DNA of 48,055 nt, from positions 1 to 48,055 of the forward strand of contig CAZWXI010000008.1 of the NCBI GenBank assembly GCA_964637845.1. The letters are read 5' to 3'. The notes below the pieces were generated by a model. That model did not search any database, was not told the DNA's origin, and was given only the letters and a program-made list of their open reading frames with translations. Shown here piece after piece: positions 18,764-28,269 of this stretch; the stretch's first letter is position 1; every line of letters starts with the position of its first letter. The translations under genes were made by a program, and so were the position numbers. The DNA comes from PGYU01 sp964637845 (GTDB taxonomy: Bacteria; Bacteroidota; Ignavibacteria; Kapaibacteriales; UBA2268).

Positions 18764-20500
18764 ATGAAAAGTACGCACAAAGATTTAATTGATTTACTAC
18801 CCTTCGGTGTGGCACTTATTGGCAGTGATTTAGCTCTAAAACTTGTCAACAAAAAGTTCGGCGAAATAACCGAACTAAAAATAGGCGAAAGTCTTAGCGT
18901 GTCGGAGTCAAAGTTTGCCACAACTGAAGTGATAATGAACATAAAGCGGATATTTGAGACCGGTGACGAATCAATGCAGTATATTCCCGGATTATCCAAC
19001 GAAATCAAAAATGAATATCAAGTAGCCACACTCATCCCTCTTTTCGGTGACAATAGCGATGTAAACGAAATACTAATTATACTCCACAGCACATCTGAAG
19101 CCGGCAATTGGCAAAAAGAATTCAATATGCTGTTTGAAAAAGTTCCTTGCTATATTTCGATTGTTGACAAGAATTTGAACGTTCTGCGTGCTAATGAACG
19201 CTACCGCGATACATTTGGCGATATTCACAGCGTATTCAACACAGAGCAAGCTAAAAAACGTGGCTACGAATACATGATATCCCCGACTGTCCTTGCATTT
19301 ACCGAAGGAATAGAGCAAATCGGCTCTCAGGTCGGGCTTACAAAGTCGGGCGAGAAAGCACACTTGATGATTTCTTCAATTCCCTTATCTCGTAATGAAG
19401 ACGGCATACAGCACGTCATTGAAATTGCCGCAGATATTACCGAATTGAATCAGCTTCAGGAGCAATTACACCACGCACACGATTTCTATTCCGATTTGAT
19501 TGAAAGTTCCGCTGACGGTATAATAGCACTCACACACAAAGGCAAAGTGCAGATATTTAATTCTGCCGCCCGCGATATGCTGAAATGGACGCAACCCCGT
19601 AAGCCCGGTATTCCTAAAATTCTAGAAATATTACCGAATGAATTTTTCGGCGATTATGATGAAAATGGCAGAATAATTTCCGATATGGAATACGTACTAA
19701 CTGCAACCGATGGCTCTGAAGTTCCCGTGAAAATGAATGCTTTCATCATTCGCACGAAAAAGAATGTGATGGGTAGAGTTGCCTTCATGCAGGATTTGCG
19801 TAAAATTAAAGCTCTCGAAAAAGAAAAGAAAAAATTAGAGCAGGAAGCTGTCGCAACGACTTTCATTTCATTAGAAAATAATATTGAGCTATTGCTGCAA
19901 GAGCAGGAGAATTATTTAAATGCATACGGCGAACTCAGGAACAAATCTGAAAAAGACGAACTCGACAAGGCATGGCTAATTCTAAGGAAAAAATTCGAAT
20001 TAAAAAACAGAATAGTCCAAACATTTATTGACTTTGCAAAAGGCTATCAACCCAAAATTGAAGTGATTAACTTAGCAGAAATTGTTAATAAGGTAGTTGA
20101 TGAGTTTCGTGATTTGGCAAATTCGCAGAAAGTTCACATGAATCTAAATTCCGCAGGAGATTTATCGGGAATTCGAATGGATGAATATGCAATAAGCTCA
20201 CTCTTGCTAATACTTGTATCGAATGCCATTGACTCGGCATCAGTCCAAGGAGCTAACGGACGGCTCGAAATCGCAGTCGGATGTATAGACAATAGACTTA
20301 TAATCGAAATTGTTGATAATGGTCCGATTATTCCGCAAAAGACACTCGAAAACTATTTCAAAATCAAGGATAGTCGCGAAACAAAAATGGGTATGCTTAC
20401 TGCTTCGATGATTACAAATTTAATTAACGGAAAGATTATTGTTCGCTCTGACAGCAAAATAGGCAACTCTTTCAGAGTAGAAATGCTTATGATTAAATAA
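18764..20500 (+). CDS. PAS-domain protein with degenerate histidine-kinase core
   Basis: The 578-residue soluble protein has three PAS-like segments (about 6-110, 115-228 with the closing IAADITELNQLQEQL, and 240-348), a coiled linker, and a dimerisation/HATPase-like region. At the H-box position, where kinases read A-H-E-I-N-N-P, it reads FISLENNIE, so Ser369 replaces the phosphoacceptor His. The N box is kept (LILVSNAIDS, Asn487). G1 is IVDNGPIIP with the second Gly missing, and G2 is reduced to KMGML. It is probably a non-phosphorylating sensor or scaffold. Its stop codon abuts that of the convergent AbgT gene. Confidence 0.8.
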   Translation: MKSTHKDLIDLLPFGVALIGSDLALKLVNKKFGEITELKIGESLSVSESKFATTEVIMNIKRIFETGDESMQYIPGLSNEIKNEYQVATLIPLFGDNSDVNEILIILHSTSEAGNWQKEFNMLFEKVPCYISIVDKNLNVLRANERYRDTFGDIHSVFNTEQAKKRGYEYMISPTVLAFTEGIEQIGSQVGLTKSGEKAHLMISSIPLSRNEDGIQHVIEIAADITELNQLQEQLHHAHDFYSDLIESSADGIIALTHKGKVQIFNSAARDMLKWTQPRKPGIPKILEILPNEFFGDYDENGRIISDMEYVLTATDGSEVPVKMNAFIIRTKKNVMGRVAFMQDLRKIKALEKEKKKLEQEAVATTFISLENNIELLLQEQENYLNAYGELRNKSEKDELDKAWLILRKKFELKNRIVQTFIDFAKGYQPKIEVINLAEIVNKVVDEFRDLANSQKVHMNLNSAGDLSGIRMDEYAISSLLLILVSNAIDSASVQGANGRLEIAVGCIDNRLIIEIVDNGPIIPQKTLENYFKIKDSRETKMGMLTASMITNLINGKIIVRSDSKIGNSFRVEMLMIK

Positions 20501-22051
20501 CTATGGTAACGGAATAAACAACGGTGCATCGGGACCGACAGGTAAACCTATAAGAACCCATACAACCATAAATACTGTCCAAACAATAAAGAATACAAAA
20601 GTATAAGGAAGCATGACCGAAACAAGAGTACCTATACCTGCTTTTTTATCGTATTTGGCGAAAAACGCCACAATAAGAGCAAAGTAAGACATCATCGGTG
20701 AAACAATATTCGATACACTGTCTCCTACGCGATAAGAGGCTTGGATGAACTCCGGAGAATAACCCAAGAGCATAAACATCGGGATGAAAATCGGCGCCAT
20801 CAAAGCCCATTTTGCCGACGCACTTCCCATTACGAGATTCATAATTGATGTCAGAGCAATAAATGCAATCACCAGTGGTACAGGACCAAGTCCAGATGAT
20901 TGTAGTACCAAAGCACCCTCGACGGCAAATATCTTCCCAAGATTTGTCCAATTGAAATAAGCCACAAATTGCGAAGCAAAGAAGGTTAAGACAATATATA
21001 GTCCGAGTGTCTCCATTGCTTTGCCCATGCCATGCATGACGTCGGCATCGCTTTTGATAGTTTTGGCTCCGATTCCGTACGAAATCCCTGCAAATGCCGC
21101 ACCCAAGAAAATGAATGCAACAATTCCACGCATGAATGGCGAGCGAAGCACACTCCTGATGCCTGTTTCTGGGTCAATATCTCCACGCAAAAATCCGTTT
21201 TCAGGGACAACACCGACTGCTAAAATAGTCGCAAAAATAAGCGAAGCAATAATGGCATAGAGCAGTCCACGCTTTTCGTCGGGGCTCAGCTTCTTGATTT
21301 CCTCCTTTTCAGCGGCACCTTCGTAACTGCCCAATCGGGGCATCACGATTTTTTCCGTAACCCAAGTACCTGCTAGTGCAATAAGAGGTACGGATGCCGC
21401 TAGAAAGTAGTAGTTCGAAGCTGGATTAACCGTATAACTCGGGTCAATAATTCTTGCCGCTTCTTCGGTTAAACCCGCAAGCAATGGGTCAATAGTTCCA
21501 AGCAGTAAATTCGCACTGTATCCACCGGAAACGCCCGCAAATGCCGCCGCTATTCCACCAATAGGATGCCTCCCGATTGCATGGAATATAATACCACCAA
21601 GCGGCACAAGCAATACATAGCCAACTTCGCTTGCTGTATTGGAAATAATACCCGCAAGTATTATGACAAAAGTGAGAAGTTTTCGCGGAGATGATAATAC
21701 AAGCAACCGCAATGACGTACCAATTAATCCCGAACTTTCGGCTATACCGATGCCGAGCAGCGCAACAAGCACGGTTCCCAATGGTGCAAATGAGGTGAAA
21801 TTCGTCACCATTCGAGTAATTATCATGTGAATTCCCTGCTCTGAAAGCAGATTTACAGGTTCAATCATTTCTCCCGTTGAAGGATGTGTTGTACTGAAAC
21901 CGATTGCCGATGCCACCCAAGATAAAATTACCACAAGTACAGCCAATAGTGCAAACAATGTTGCGGGATGCGGGAGTGCATTACCTAATTTTTCTACTAC
22001 TAATAAAAAACTCTTTACAAAATCACGCTTCTTAACTTCTTTCTCTGGCAT
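20501..22051 (-). CDS. AbgT family transporter
   Basis: A 516-residue inner-membrane protein with about ten to twelve hydrophobic segments and the AbgT/YdaH hallmarks: GNALPHPATLFALLA near the start, ESSGLIGTSLRLLVL, ISNTASEVGYVLLVPLG, and the late SASAKWALMAPIFIPM. The family exports or imports p-aminobenzoyl-glutamate and some members export sulfonamides. Substrate choice cannot be read here. It is a single-gene unit whose stop directly abuts that of the PAS protein with no space for a terminator. Confidence 0.9.
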   Translation of the reverse strand: MPEKEVKKRDFVKSFLLVVEKLGNALPHPATLFALLAVLVVILSWVASAIGFSTTHPSTGEMIEPVNLLSEQGIHMIITRMVTNFTSFAPLGTVLVALLGIGIAESSGLIGTSLRLLVLSSPRKLLTFVIILAGIISNTASEVGYVLLVPLGGIIFHAIGRHPIGGIAAAFAGVSGGYSANLLLGTIDPLLAGLTEEAARIIDPSYTVNPASNYYFLAASVPLIALAGTWVTEKIVMPRLGSYEGAAEKEEIKKLSPDEKRGLLYAIIASLIFATILAVGVVPENGFLRGDIDPETGIRSVLRSPFMRGIVAFIFLGAAFAGISYGIGAKTIKSDADVMHGMGKAMETLGLYIVLTFFASQFVAYFNWTNLGKIFAVEGALVLQSSGLGPVPLVIAFIALTSIMNLVMGSASAKWALMAPIFIPMFMLLGYSPEFIQASYRVGDSVSNIVSPMMSYFALIVAFFAKYDKKAGIGTLVSVMLPYTFVFFIVWTVFMVVWVLIGLPVGPDAPLFIPLP

Positions 22052-22127
22052 AGGTTTAGTATCTTTCCCGGTAAATTAAACATAGAAAGACAAAAAGTAA
22101 ATAAATATATTTTTAAGCCACCACAAA

Positions 22128-23129
22128 TTAATCTTCGGTATGTGGAACGGTTAGGTAGTTCACATTACCCGTAACCTCTAATCCGGCATATTTGCCTATA
22201 TCTGAATAGACAGGCTCTGATGCTCTGCCTACGAATCTATAGAAGTTTAATTCGATCTCTGAGTTTAACGATTCGGTGACCCGTGCGAGCATATTTCTTT
22301 CGTATGGCGCTTTCAGTTGCCCGCCAGCACCCCGTTTAACTTTGATGTGCAGAGTATAATGTTTGTCGTAAATTTGAAATTCGACACTTTTGTCGTCAAT
22401 CAACATGTAGTCAATCTTCGCTCCCGTATATGAAGTAAAGCGGTACAACTTATTATTCAGGAACAGACCTATTAATATACCTTTGAAAGAACCACCCAAC
22501 CAAGGAATCCGGGCAACTGAAGCCATGAAAGATGTATTCGGAGTAGCAAAATTATTACTTTGCATCCAAATATATGACGAAGGAAATGACTTGCCCCAGT
22601 CTTTTTCAATATATCCTCTGCCGCGAGCAATAATGAACACCTTGTTTTTCACAAACAGTTTACCCTCAACGCCGTGGTCCATGCTCAAAACCCCATGATT
22701 ATACTCCATAAATGGCACAAATCCGTACCATCCCATTGCCCCCGGTGAGAATGCTCTGACGGGCCAAGGATTGATAGCGTCGAATTTCAATGTGCCGTAT
22801 GCACGGAAATCTTCGCGGTCAATGTTGACGTAAAGCTCTTTCGTGGTGAAGCGGTTTTTGCCGATTGTTATATCAAAACTCTTTTTAGAAGCTCGGAACT
22901 CATATATGCCGAACCGTACATAGTGTGTCTCGGTTGTGATGCCGTCAATAAATTGAATGAATGCATGCTCTTTGGATTTATCACGTGATTTAAAAACACC
23001 AGCAATGACAGAAATGATGTTTGTACCACTGTAATTGACGTTCTTGAAGTACCATCCCTCAAAGAAATCTCTATGGATACTATCTCCGTGATAAAGTTCA
23101 GGGTTCCATATTTTACTAATGTAGGTCAT
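22128..23129 (-). CDS. Tocopherol cyclase-like protein
   Basis: A 333-residue protein with the tocopherol-cyclase family signature: FFEGWYFKNV near residue 22, then INPWPVRAFSPGAMGWYGFV, FMEYNHGVLSMDHGVEG and GYIEKDWGKSFPSSYIWMQS. Plant and cyanobacterial members close the chromanol ring of vitamin E; bacterial relatives outside phototrophs have no established role. No other tocopherol-pathway gene is visible. The chemistry therefore remains open, while family membership looks firm. It is monocistronic, 76 bp before the AbgT gene and in the same direction. Confidence 0.8.
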   Translation of the reverse strand: MTYISKIWNPELYHGDSIHRDFFEGWYFKNVNYSGTNIISVIAGVFKSRDKSKEHAFIQFIDGITTETHYVRFGIYEFRASKKSFDITIGKNRFTTKELYVNIDREDFRAYGTLKFDAINPWPVRAFSPGAMGWYGFVPFMEYNHGVLSMDHGVEGKLFVKNKVFIIARGRGYIEKDWGKSFPSSYIWMQSNNFATPNTSFMASVARIPWLGGSFKGILIGLFLNNKLYRFTSYTGAKIDYMLIDDKSVEFQIYDKHYTLHIKVKRGAGGQLKAPYERNMLARVTESLNSEIELNFYRFVGRASEPVYSDIGKYAGLEVTGNVNYLTVPHTED

Positions 23130-23258
23130 CGGTAATAAAATTATTTATAAACAAATAAAAGACCCCAATATTGCATGAAAATTATGAACTTTTACGGAAG
23201 GGAATTTAGAAGATTTTTACTTATTTTTACACTTTATTATAATTGAGGTAACATAATT

Positions 23259-23855
23259 TTGCTTGATGCCCGAGTATTGGCAATTTGCGATGAATTAGAT
23301 TTAGAGGCAGATTTTGTTGTATTTCCAAAAGAATTTTTCAAGGAAGCAACTCTTGCCCAAGCCGAATTAGTAATGAATAATTTGCCAAAATCTTTACTTA
23401 TTAAATTGCCTCAACGGGAAATTGACTTCTTCGAATGGCTAAAATCTGCCGAGAAGCCTGTTTGGGATGATTTATGGGGGAGCGATGAAACAAGCCAATA
23501 CGTTGTCAGTATATCTTTCTTACCACTTTTACTTGATATCGATTACCACGGATTTCCTATTTGTGACTTGGAGAAGAACGATAATTACTATTTCACAGCA
23601 GCGCATATGGTGGACGAAGAATCAAAAATGATGATTGACTCCACAAAAAGTATGTTCCTCGACAAGAAACAATTAACTTTAGCACAATTATTGGCACTGC
23701 AAATTTCAGTAAGCCCTATAGATGTATGGCATTTCGCTTATAAAAGTAAAATCAGCGTCGTATCTGCCAAAAAAGCAGTCGAAGAGCTTGTTTCCGACGG
23801 AGTTCTGGTACATTTACGCAGTGCGGAGCACCTAACAAATTTCTTGAAGTTCTGA
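23259..23855 (+). CDS. Conserved-looking hypothetical protein upstream of aspartate kinase
   Basis: A 198-residue acidic soluble protein read from a TTG at 23259, chosen because GAGGTA at 23245-23250 sits 8 nt before it; there is no ATG in the first stretch. It contains LPLLLDIDYHGFPICDLEK and ends with a predicted helix-turn-helix-like part (WHFAYKSKISVVSAKKAVEE, SDGVLVHL) that resembles a small winged helix. I recognise no family. The stop is 1 bp from the aspartate kinase ATG, so the two are co-expressed. A role linked to amino-acid synthesis or its control is inference only. Confidence 0.6.
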   Translation: MLDARVLAICDELDLEADFVVFPKEFFKEATLAQAELVMNNLPKSLLIKLPQREIDFFEWLKSAEKPVWDDLWGSDETSQYVVSISFLPLLLDIDYHGFPICDLEKNDNYYFTAAHMVDEESKMMIDSTKSMFLDKKQLTLAQLLALQISVSPIDVWHFAYKSKISVVSAKKAVEELVSDGVLVHLRSAEHLTNFLKF

Positions 23856-23856
23856 T

Positions 23857-25227
23857 ATGCCCAAAGTACTGAAATTTGGCGGGACTTCGGTCGGCTCAGT
23901 CGATGCAATTCGCAGATGTATCGCTATACTTGGTTCTGCTCCACGGGGTTCGATAGCAGTTTTTTCGGCATTTTCAGGAGTAACCGATTTGCTCTCGGAA
24001 GCCGTTGATTGCGCAATTAGTGATTATCCCCGAGCCATTACGAAAATCGAAACCATAAAAATAAATGCACTAAACTTTATAAAAGAGCTTACTATAGAAG
24101 CTAGCTACTTGGAACAAGTAATCAACGAAGTCGGGTTAATAATCAGCGAACTCGGCGAATTAATAGAGAGCATCAACTTTTTGCGTGAATGCTATCCAAC
24201 TGCTCGGGATTCAGTACTTGCCAAAGGGGAATTGATTTCATCAAAAATAATTCATTACGCACTGCTGTCTTCGGGGATAAATTCTTTCTTTGCCGATGCT
24301 CGTGATTTCATCGCAACCGATACTAATTATGGTAGTGCTAAGCCAAATTTCGATACAATAGACGTGAAAATTACCGGGCATATTTGTGATAAGCTGTCCC
24401 GAGGGAAGTATGCGATTGCCGTAACGCAAGGATTTATAGGCCGTTCATCCGACCAGAAAACCTCAACATTAGGCAGAGGAGGCTCCGACTTTTCGGCATC
24501 AATCATCGGCGCTTCACTCAAAAGAGCGGGATATCATATCGAAAGCATCGAAATTTTCACTGATGTGAACGGCGTAATGACCGCAGACCCGAAGTTAGTG
24601 CCCGATGCGAAAAGTTTGAATCGAGTCTCAGCATCCGAGATGCTCGAAATGTCATACTACGGAGCAAAAGTTCTTCATCCATCCACAGTTGTACCCGCTC
24701 TTGAAGCAAATATACCCGTTAAAATCCTTAATACTTTCAACCATAATTTCCCGGGCACATTAATTACGGACGCCTCCGAAAGTACCATTATGAGATTTCG
24801 AACTGTTGTTGAACTCAGTAATATTTATTATTTCAAAATCGAGATGGATTCGAACCCAAATATTATTGAAAAAGTGCATGAATTTACGGGTAGGATTTTA
24901 GCGAGCGGCTCGGTATTGCTTCATAGTTCCGTAAATCTCTATAGTGGAGCAATCATTGCCAAAGTGTCCGATGAAACTTTGCTTATTGTACTTTCCAGCA
25001 ACGGTAATAAGCCCAAAAAGGTTAACGCAGTTGCAGTTACGGGTGAAAACATCCGTCTTTCCCGCAAATTATTCGCAAAGTTGGATGTAATAATAGATAA
25101 CAGCAACTCGAAAGAATTACTTTTCAGCTTTCTCACGCCGGGGGGTAATTCTATTTTGCTTGTTTCGGAAGATGAGTTAAATATACAACTAATTCACGAC
25201 GTATTCATAACTTGTCAATTTGCTTGA
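23857..25227 (+). CDS. lysC: Aspartate kinase
   Basis: A 456-residue aspartokinase catalysing the first step from aspartate to Lys, Thr and Met. It has VLKFGGTSVG at the N-terminus, the nucleotide/substrate motif TLGRGGSDFSASIIG, EIFTDVNGVMTADPKLV and YYGAKVLHPSTV. A C-terminal regulatory region of about 150 residues matches tandem ACT domains. It is not fused to homoserine dehydrogenase. The symbol is by family; a thrA-type or other isozyme name is possible. Its 3' end overlaps the convergent mnmA gene by 23 bp. Confidence 0.92.
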   Translation: MPKVLKFGGTSVGSVDAIRRCIAILGSAPRGSIAVFSAFSGVTDLLSEAVDCAISDYPRAITKIETIKINALNFIKELTIEASYLEQVINEVGLIISELGELIESINFLRECYPTARDSVLAKGELISSKIIHYALLSSGINSFFADARDFIATDTNYGSAKPNFDTIDVKITGHICDKLSRGKYAIAVTQGFIGRSSDQKTSTLGRGGSDFSASIIGASLKRAGYHIESIEIFTDVNGVMTADPKLVPDAKSLNRVSASEMLEMSYYGAKVLHPSTVVPALEANIPVKILNTFNHNFPGTLITDASESTIMRFRTVVELSNIYYFKIEMDSNPNIIEKVHEFTGRILASGSVLLHSSVNLYSGAIIAKVSDETLLIVLSSNGNKPKKVNAVAVTGENIRLSRKLFAKLDVIIDNSNSKELLFSFLTPGGNSILLVSEDELNIQLIHDVFITCQFA

Positions 25228-26275
25228 TTACACCGCCTCCGAGGCAATACCCGTTATTGTAGAAAATCGCGAATTGTCCCGTTGCTATGCCTTGGTCCGG
25301 TTCATCGATAATTACAAATGCTTCATTATTCGATTTCAATTCGAGCGTACAATCGTATTTTTGTGCCCCATGCCTAATTTTTACCTTTAGACGGTTCAAG
25401 CCCGGAGCTTCGGTAATCCAATTTATGTTGAAAACGTCGAATCTATCATGAAGAGTTTTATTTGTTTGATTATCCCTCGATATATAGATTATATTATTTT
25501 CAATAGACTTCTTCACGACATACCATGGCCCGCCGCTGAGCCCCAAACCTGTTCTTTGCCCGATTGTGTGGAACCAATATCCGCGGTGCTCAGCTAATTT
25601 CTTACCGCTTTCAATTTCGATAATATCGCCTTTCTGCTCGCCAAGGTGAAATTTGATGAAATCGTTATATCTTATTTTGCCAAGAAAACAAATGCCTTGC
25701 GAGTCTTTACGTTCCGAGTTAGGAAGAGCAAACTCTTTAGCCATTTCCCGAATTTGTTGCTTCGTATAATTGCCCAACGGGAACAAAATTTGGGATAATT
25801 GTTTTTGGACAAGATAGGTCAAAAAATATGTCTGACATTTCACAGTATCGGGAGATTCCTTTAAATAATATAGACCGTCTTTTTCTTCAATACCAGCATA
25901 ATGCCCCGAGGCTACTTTGTCAAAACGCCCGTCGAAGCCGATTTTAGAAAAGAATTGTCCGAATTTAATCTGGCGATTACACATAATATCGGGGCTTGGC
26001 GTTCTGCCGGCTTTAAGCTCGGTAACAGTATATTCGACGACTGTGCTTAGGTATTCCTCCTGCATATTGACAATTTCAAGCGGGACATTCGCCTGCTCGC
26101 AAACTTTACGGGCATAGTCGAGATCTTCTTCCCAAGGGCAGTCACCCAAAAATGCCAGTTCTTCCTCGAGCCATATTTTCAGATAAAATGCCGTCAATTC
26201 ATGACCGCCTCGCTTCAGCAAATTTAAAGCAACCGAGCTGTCCACTCCCCCTGATAGCAATACCGCAGTTTTCAT
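25205..26275 (-). CDS. mnmA: tRNA-specific 2-thiouridylase MnmA
   Basis: A 356-residue enzyme that thiolates U34 of Lys, Glu and Gln tRNAs. The PP-loop SGGVDSS is at residues 8-14. The two catalytic cysteines are Cys99 in DIMCNRQIKFG and Cys196 in SQGICFLGK. The family segment GYWFHTIGQRTGLGLSGGPWY is present, split here as GYWFHTIGQR and TGLGLSGGPW. I take the ATG at 26275; an in-frame TTG three codons upstream is less likely. Monocistronic. The 3' end overlaps aspartate kinase. Confidence 0.95.
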   Translation of the reverse strand: MKTAVLLSGGVDSSVALNLLKRGGHELTAFYLKIWLEEELAFLGDCPWEEDLDYARKVCEQANVPLEIVNMQEEYLSTVVEYTVTELKAGRTPSPDIMCNRQIKFGQFFSKIGFDGRFDKVASGHYAGIEEKDGLYYLKESPDTVKCQTYFLTYLVQKQLSQILFPLGNYTKQQIREMAKEFALPNSERKDSQGICFLGKIRYNDFIKFHLGEQKGDIIEIESGKKLAEHRGYWFHTIGQRTGLGLSGGPWYVVKKSIENNIIYISRDNQTNKTLHDRFDVFNINWITEAPGLNRLKVKIRHGAQKYDCTLELKSNNEAFVIIDEPDQGIATGQFAIFYNNGYCLGGGVIKQIDKL

Positions 26276-26380
26276 GTTTATCAATAAGCAAATAAAACGT
26301 CAATCAAACACAAGGTACGTAATTCATCAAATAATATTAATTTATGACGCTTTTAACGTAAATATTAAGATTAAAAAACT

Positions 26381-26388
26381 TATATTTG
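26381..26388 (+). promoter_or_regulatory. Candidate -7 element of the M28 peptidase operon
   Basis: TATATTTG matches TAnnTTTG, 31 bp before the ATG at 26419. No clear -33 TTTG is seen at the usual spacing. It argues against a start at the TTG at 26386, which overlaps it. Confidence 0.4.
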
Positions 26389-26418
26389 AATAGTTATTAT
26401 CTTTTGAAAGGTGAGAAT

Positions 26419-28269
26419 ATGAAAAGAATATTTAAAATTCAACTACTGATTTTCTTCGTACTGCTTTTCCTTTTTCAATACATTACCCAAGCATTGGGCA
26501 TACAGAGTACGACTCACGAGAGACTCCGTGAACATGTCCGATTTCTTGCAAGCGACGAATTAAAAGGCAGGTACCCCGGCACACCCGAATTCAAATTAGC
26601 AGAGGATTATATTGTCAGGGAATTTCAGAAAGCGGGACCCAAATATTTCATGGATTCTTACCTTCAGACTTTTAATGTCGTGACAGGTATGGAAATTTTC
26701 AGCAAAGATAGCAATCAAGTAATCGTCACTACCACAGTCCAGCGTCCCGGTATTCCGAAGGAAAGATTACCGAGAGTGTCGCAGCCATGGATTGTCACCG
26801 AAGATTTTATGCCTCTCGCCTTTACCAAAAACGCATCAGCCAAAGGCGAAGTAGTATTCGTCGGATTTGGCATCACTGCACCGGAACTGAATTACGATGA
26901 CTATAAAGACATAGACGTTTCGGGCAGAATAGTCGTCCTGCTCAACGAAACTCCTGACGGCGAAGTCGCTGATACTCCATTTGATAAATACCGTAGCTTG
27001 AGATATAAAATGTCCAATGCAAAGAGCCGGGGAGCCATTGGTGTAATCATGGTTCGCATCCAGGGAGATTCGATGAACGTATTCGAACGATTGAATTACG
27101 AAAACTTAGGCAGTAATGCAGATATTGTGGCAGTACAGGCATGGAGACAAACTCTTTCCAGAATTTTCCCCCGCGAATACCAGCTCCAGATGCTCGAAAA
27201 TACAATTATGAAAGAAAAAAAACCGATGAGCATAATTATCCCCAATACTGAAATTTTTATTCAGACAAAACTTAAGCCTGTGAATAGTCCTTCAAGCAAC
27301 ATCGTAGGTTTCGTGCGAGGGACGGATCCACAATTAGCCGAGCAGTATGTCGTGATAGGTGCTCACTATGACCATTTAGGATACGGTGGTCCGACTTCGG
27401 CACATCGCGGGAAACGCCAACAAATTCATAACGGCGCAGACGACAATGCATCGGGTGTGGCTGGAATAATTGAATTAGCTCATTATTTTACTCAAAATCC
27501 ACCGAAACGCTCACTGATTTTTGTGGCATTTACAGCCGAAGAAACAGGGCTCCACGGCTCAAGGTGGTTCGTGCAGCATCCTTTTGTCGGCATGGAAAAC
27601 ATTGTCGGTATGATTAATCTCGACATGATAGGCAGACTTAGACAACAGGAACTGACTATTTTCGGCACGCGTACATCGCCCGTATTCGCAGATATTATAA
27701 ATAAGCTTGAATCCGAAAGTAATTTCAAAATCATTCGTGCATCCGAAGCATATTCTCCAAGCGACCATGCACCTTTCCTATCCGCCGAGAAGCCTGTAAT
27801 GATGTTTTTTACGGGATTACACGAGGATTACCACAAACCTACTGATACATGGAATAAGATTAACTACGACGGAATGGTAACAGTAGTTGATTTTATTGCA
27901 CGAGTTGTCACCGAAATCACCAATTATCCGAAGCACCTTGAATTTACCCCCGTAACCGTGCATGAATCTCCGCCGCCGCAAAGCCGCGGATATGCAGATG
28001 TTTGGTTCGGCATTATTCCCGATTTTGAGGATAGCCCACTCGGTTGTAAAATCAGCGGAGCAAGCCCAGGAAGTCCCGCCGCTGAAGCAGGTCTGCTCAA
28101 AGACGACATTATAACGCATATCGAAGGAACTAAAATCAGCAATTTACACGATTTTATGTATAAAATTCGCGAATTCAAACCCGGTGACGTCCTCAAAGTC
28201 AAAATCTTACGCGGAGCAGACAAAACACCTATGGAATTCGATGTTAGGTTAGTAGCCAAGTCCCGATAA
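26419..28269 (+). CDS. Exported M28 zinc aminopeptidase with PDZ domain
   Basis: A 616-residue protein from the ATG preceded by AAAGGTGAG. Signal peptide or anchor IQLLIFFVLLFLFQYITQALG is followed by a protease-associated insert, then the M28 catalytic domain. Its zinc ligands are in GAHYDHLG, GADDNASGV, FTAEETGLHG, NLDMIGRL and SPSDHAPF, all kept. A PDZ domain follows (ISGASPGSPAAEAGLLKDD, VLKVKILRG). It acts in the periplasm or at the surface as a peptidase. It leads an operon with a hydrolase, lipoprotein and thiolase; its stop overlaps the next start as TAATG. Confidence 0.92.
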   Translation: MKRIFKIQLLIFFVLLFLFQYITQALGIQSTTHERLREHVRFLASDELKGRYPGTPEFKLAEDYIVREFQKAGPKYFMDSYLQTFNVVTGMEIFSKDSNQVIVTTTVQRPGIPKERLPRVSQPWIVTEDFMPLAFTKNASAKGEVVFVGFGITAPELNYDDYKDIDVSGRIVVLLNETPDGEVADTPFDKYRSLRYKMSNAKSRGAIGVIMVRIQGDSMNVFERLNYENLGSNADIVAVQAWRQTLSRIFPREYQLQMLENTIMKEKKPMSIIIPNTEIFIQTKLKPVNSPSSNIVGFVRGTDPQLAEQYVVIGAHYDHLGYGGPTSAHRGKRQQIHNGADDNASGVAGIIELAHYFTQNPPKRSLIFVAFTAEETGLHGSRWFVQHPFVGMENIVGMINLDMIGRLRQQELTIFGTRTSPVFADIINKLESESNFKIIRASEAYSPSDHAPFLSAEKPVMMFFTGLHEDYHKPTDTWNKINYDGMVTVVDFIARVVTEITNYPKHLEFTPVTVHESPPPQSRGYADVWFGIIPDFEDSPLGCKISGASPGSPAAEAGLLKDDIITHIEGTKISNLHDFMYKIREFKPGDVLKVKILRGADKTPMEFDVRLVAKSR

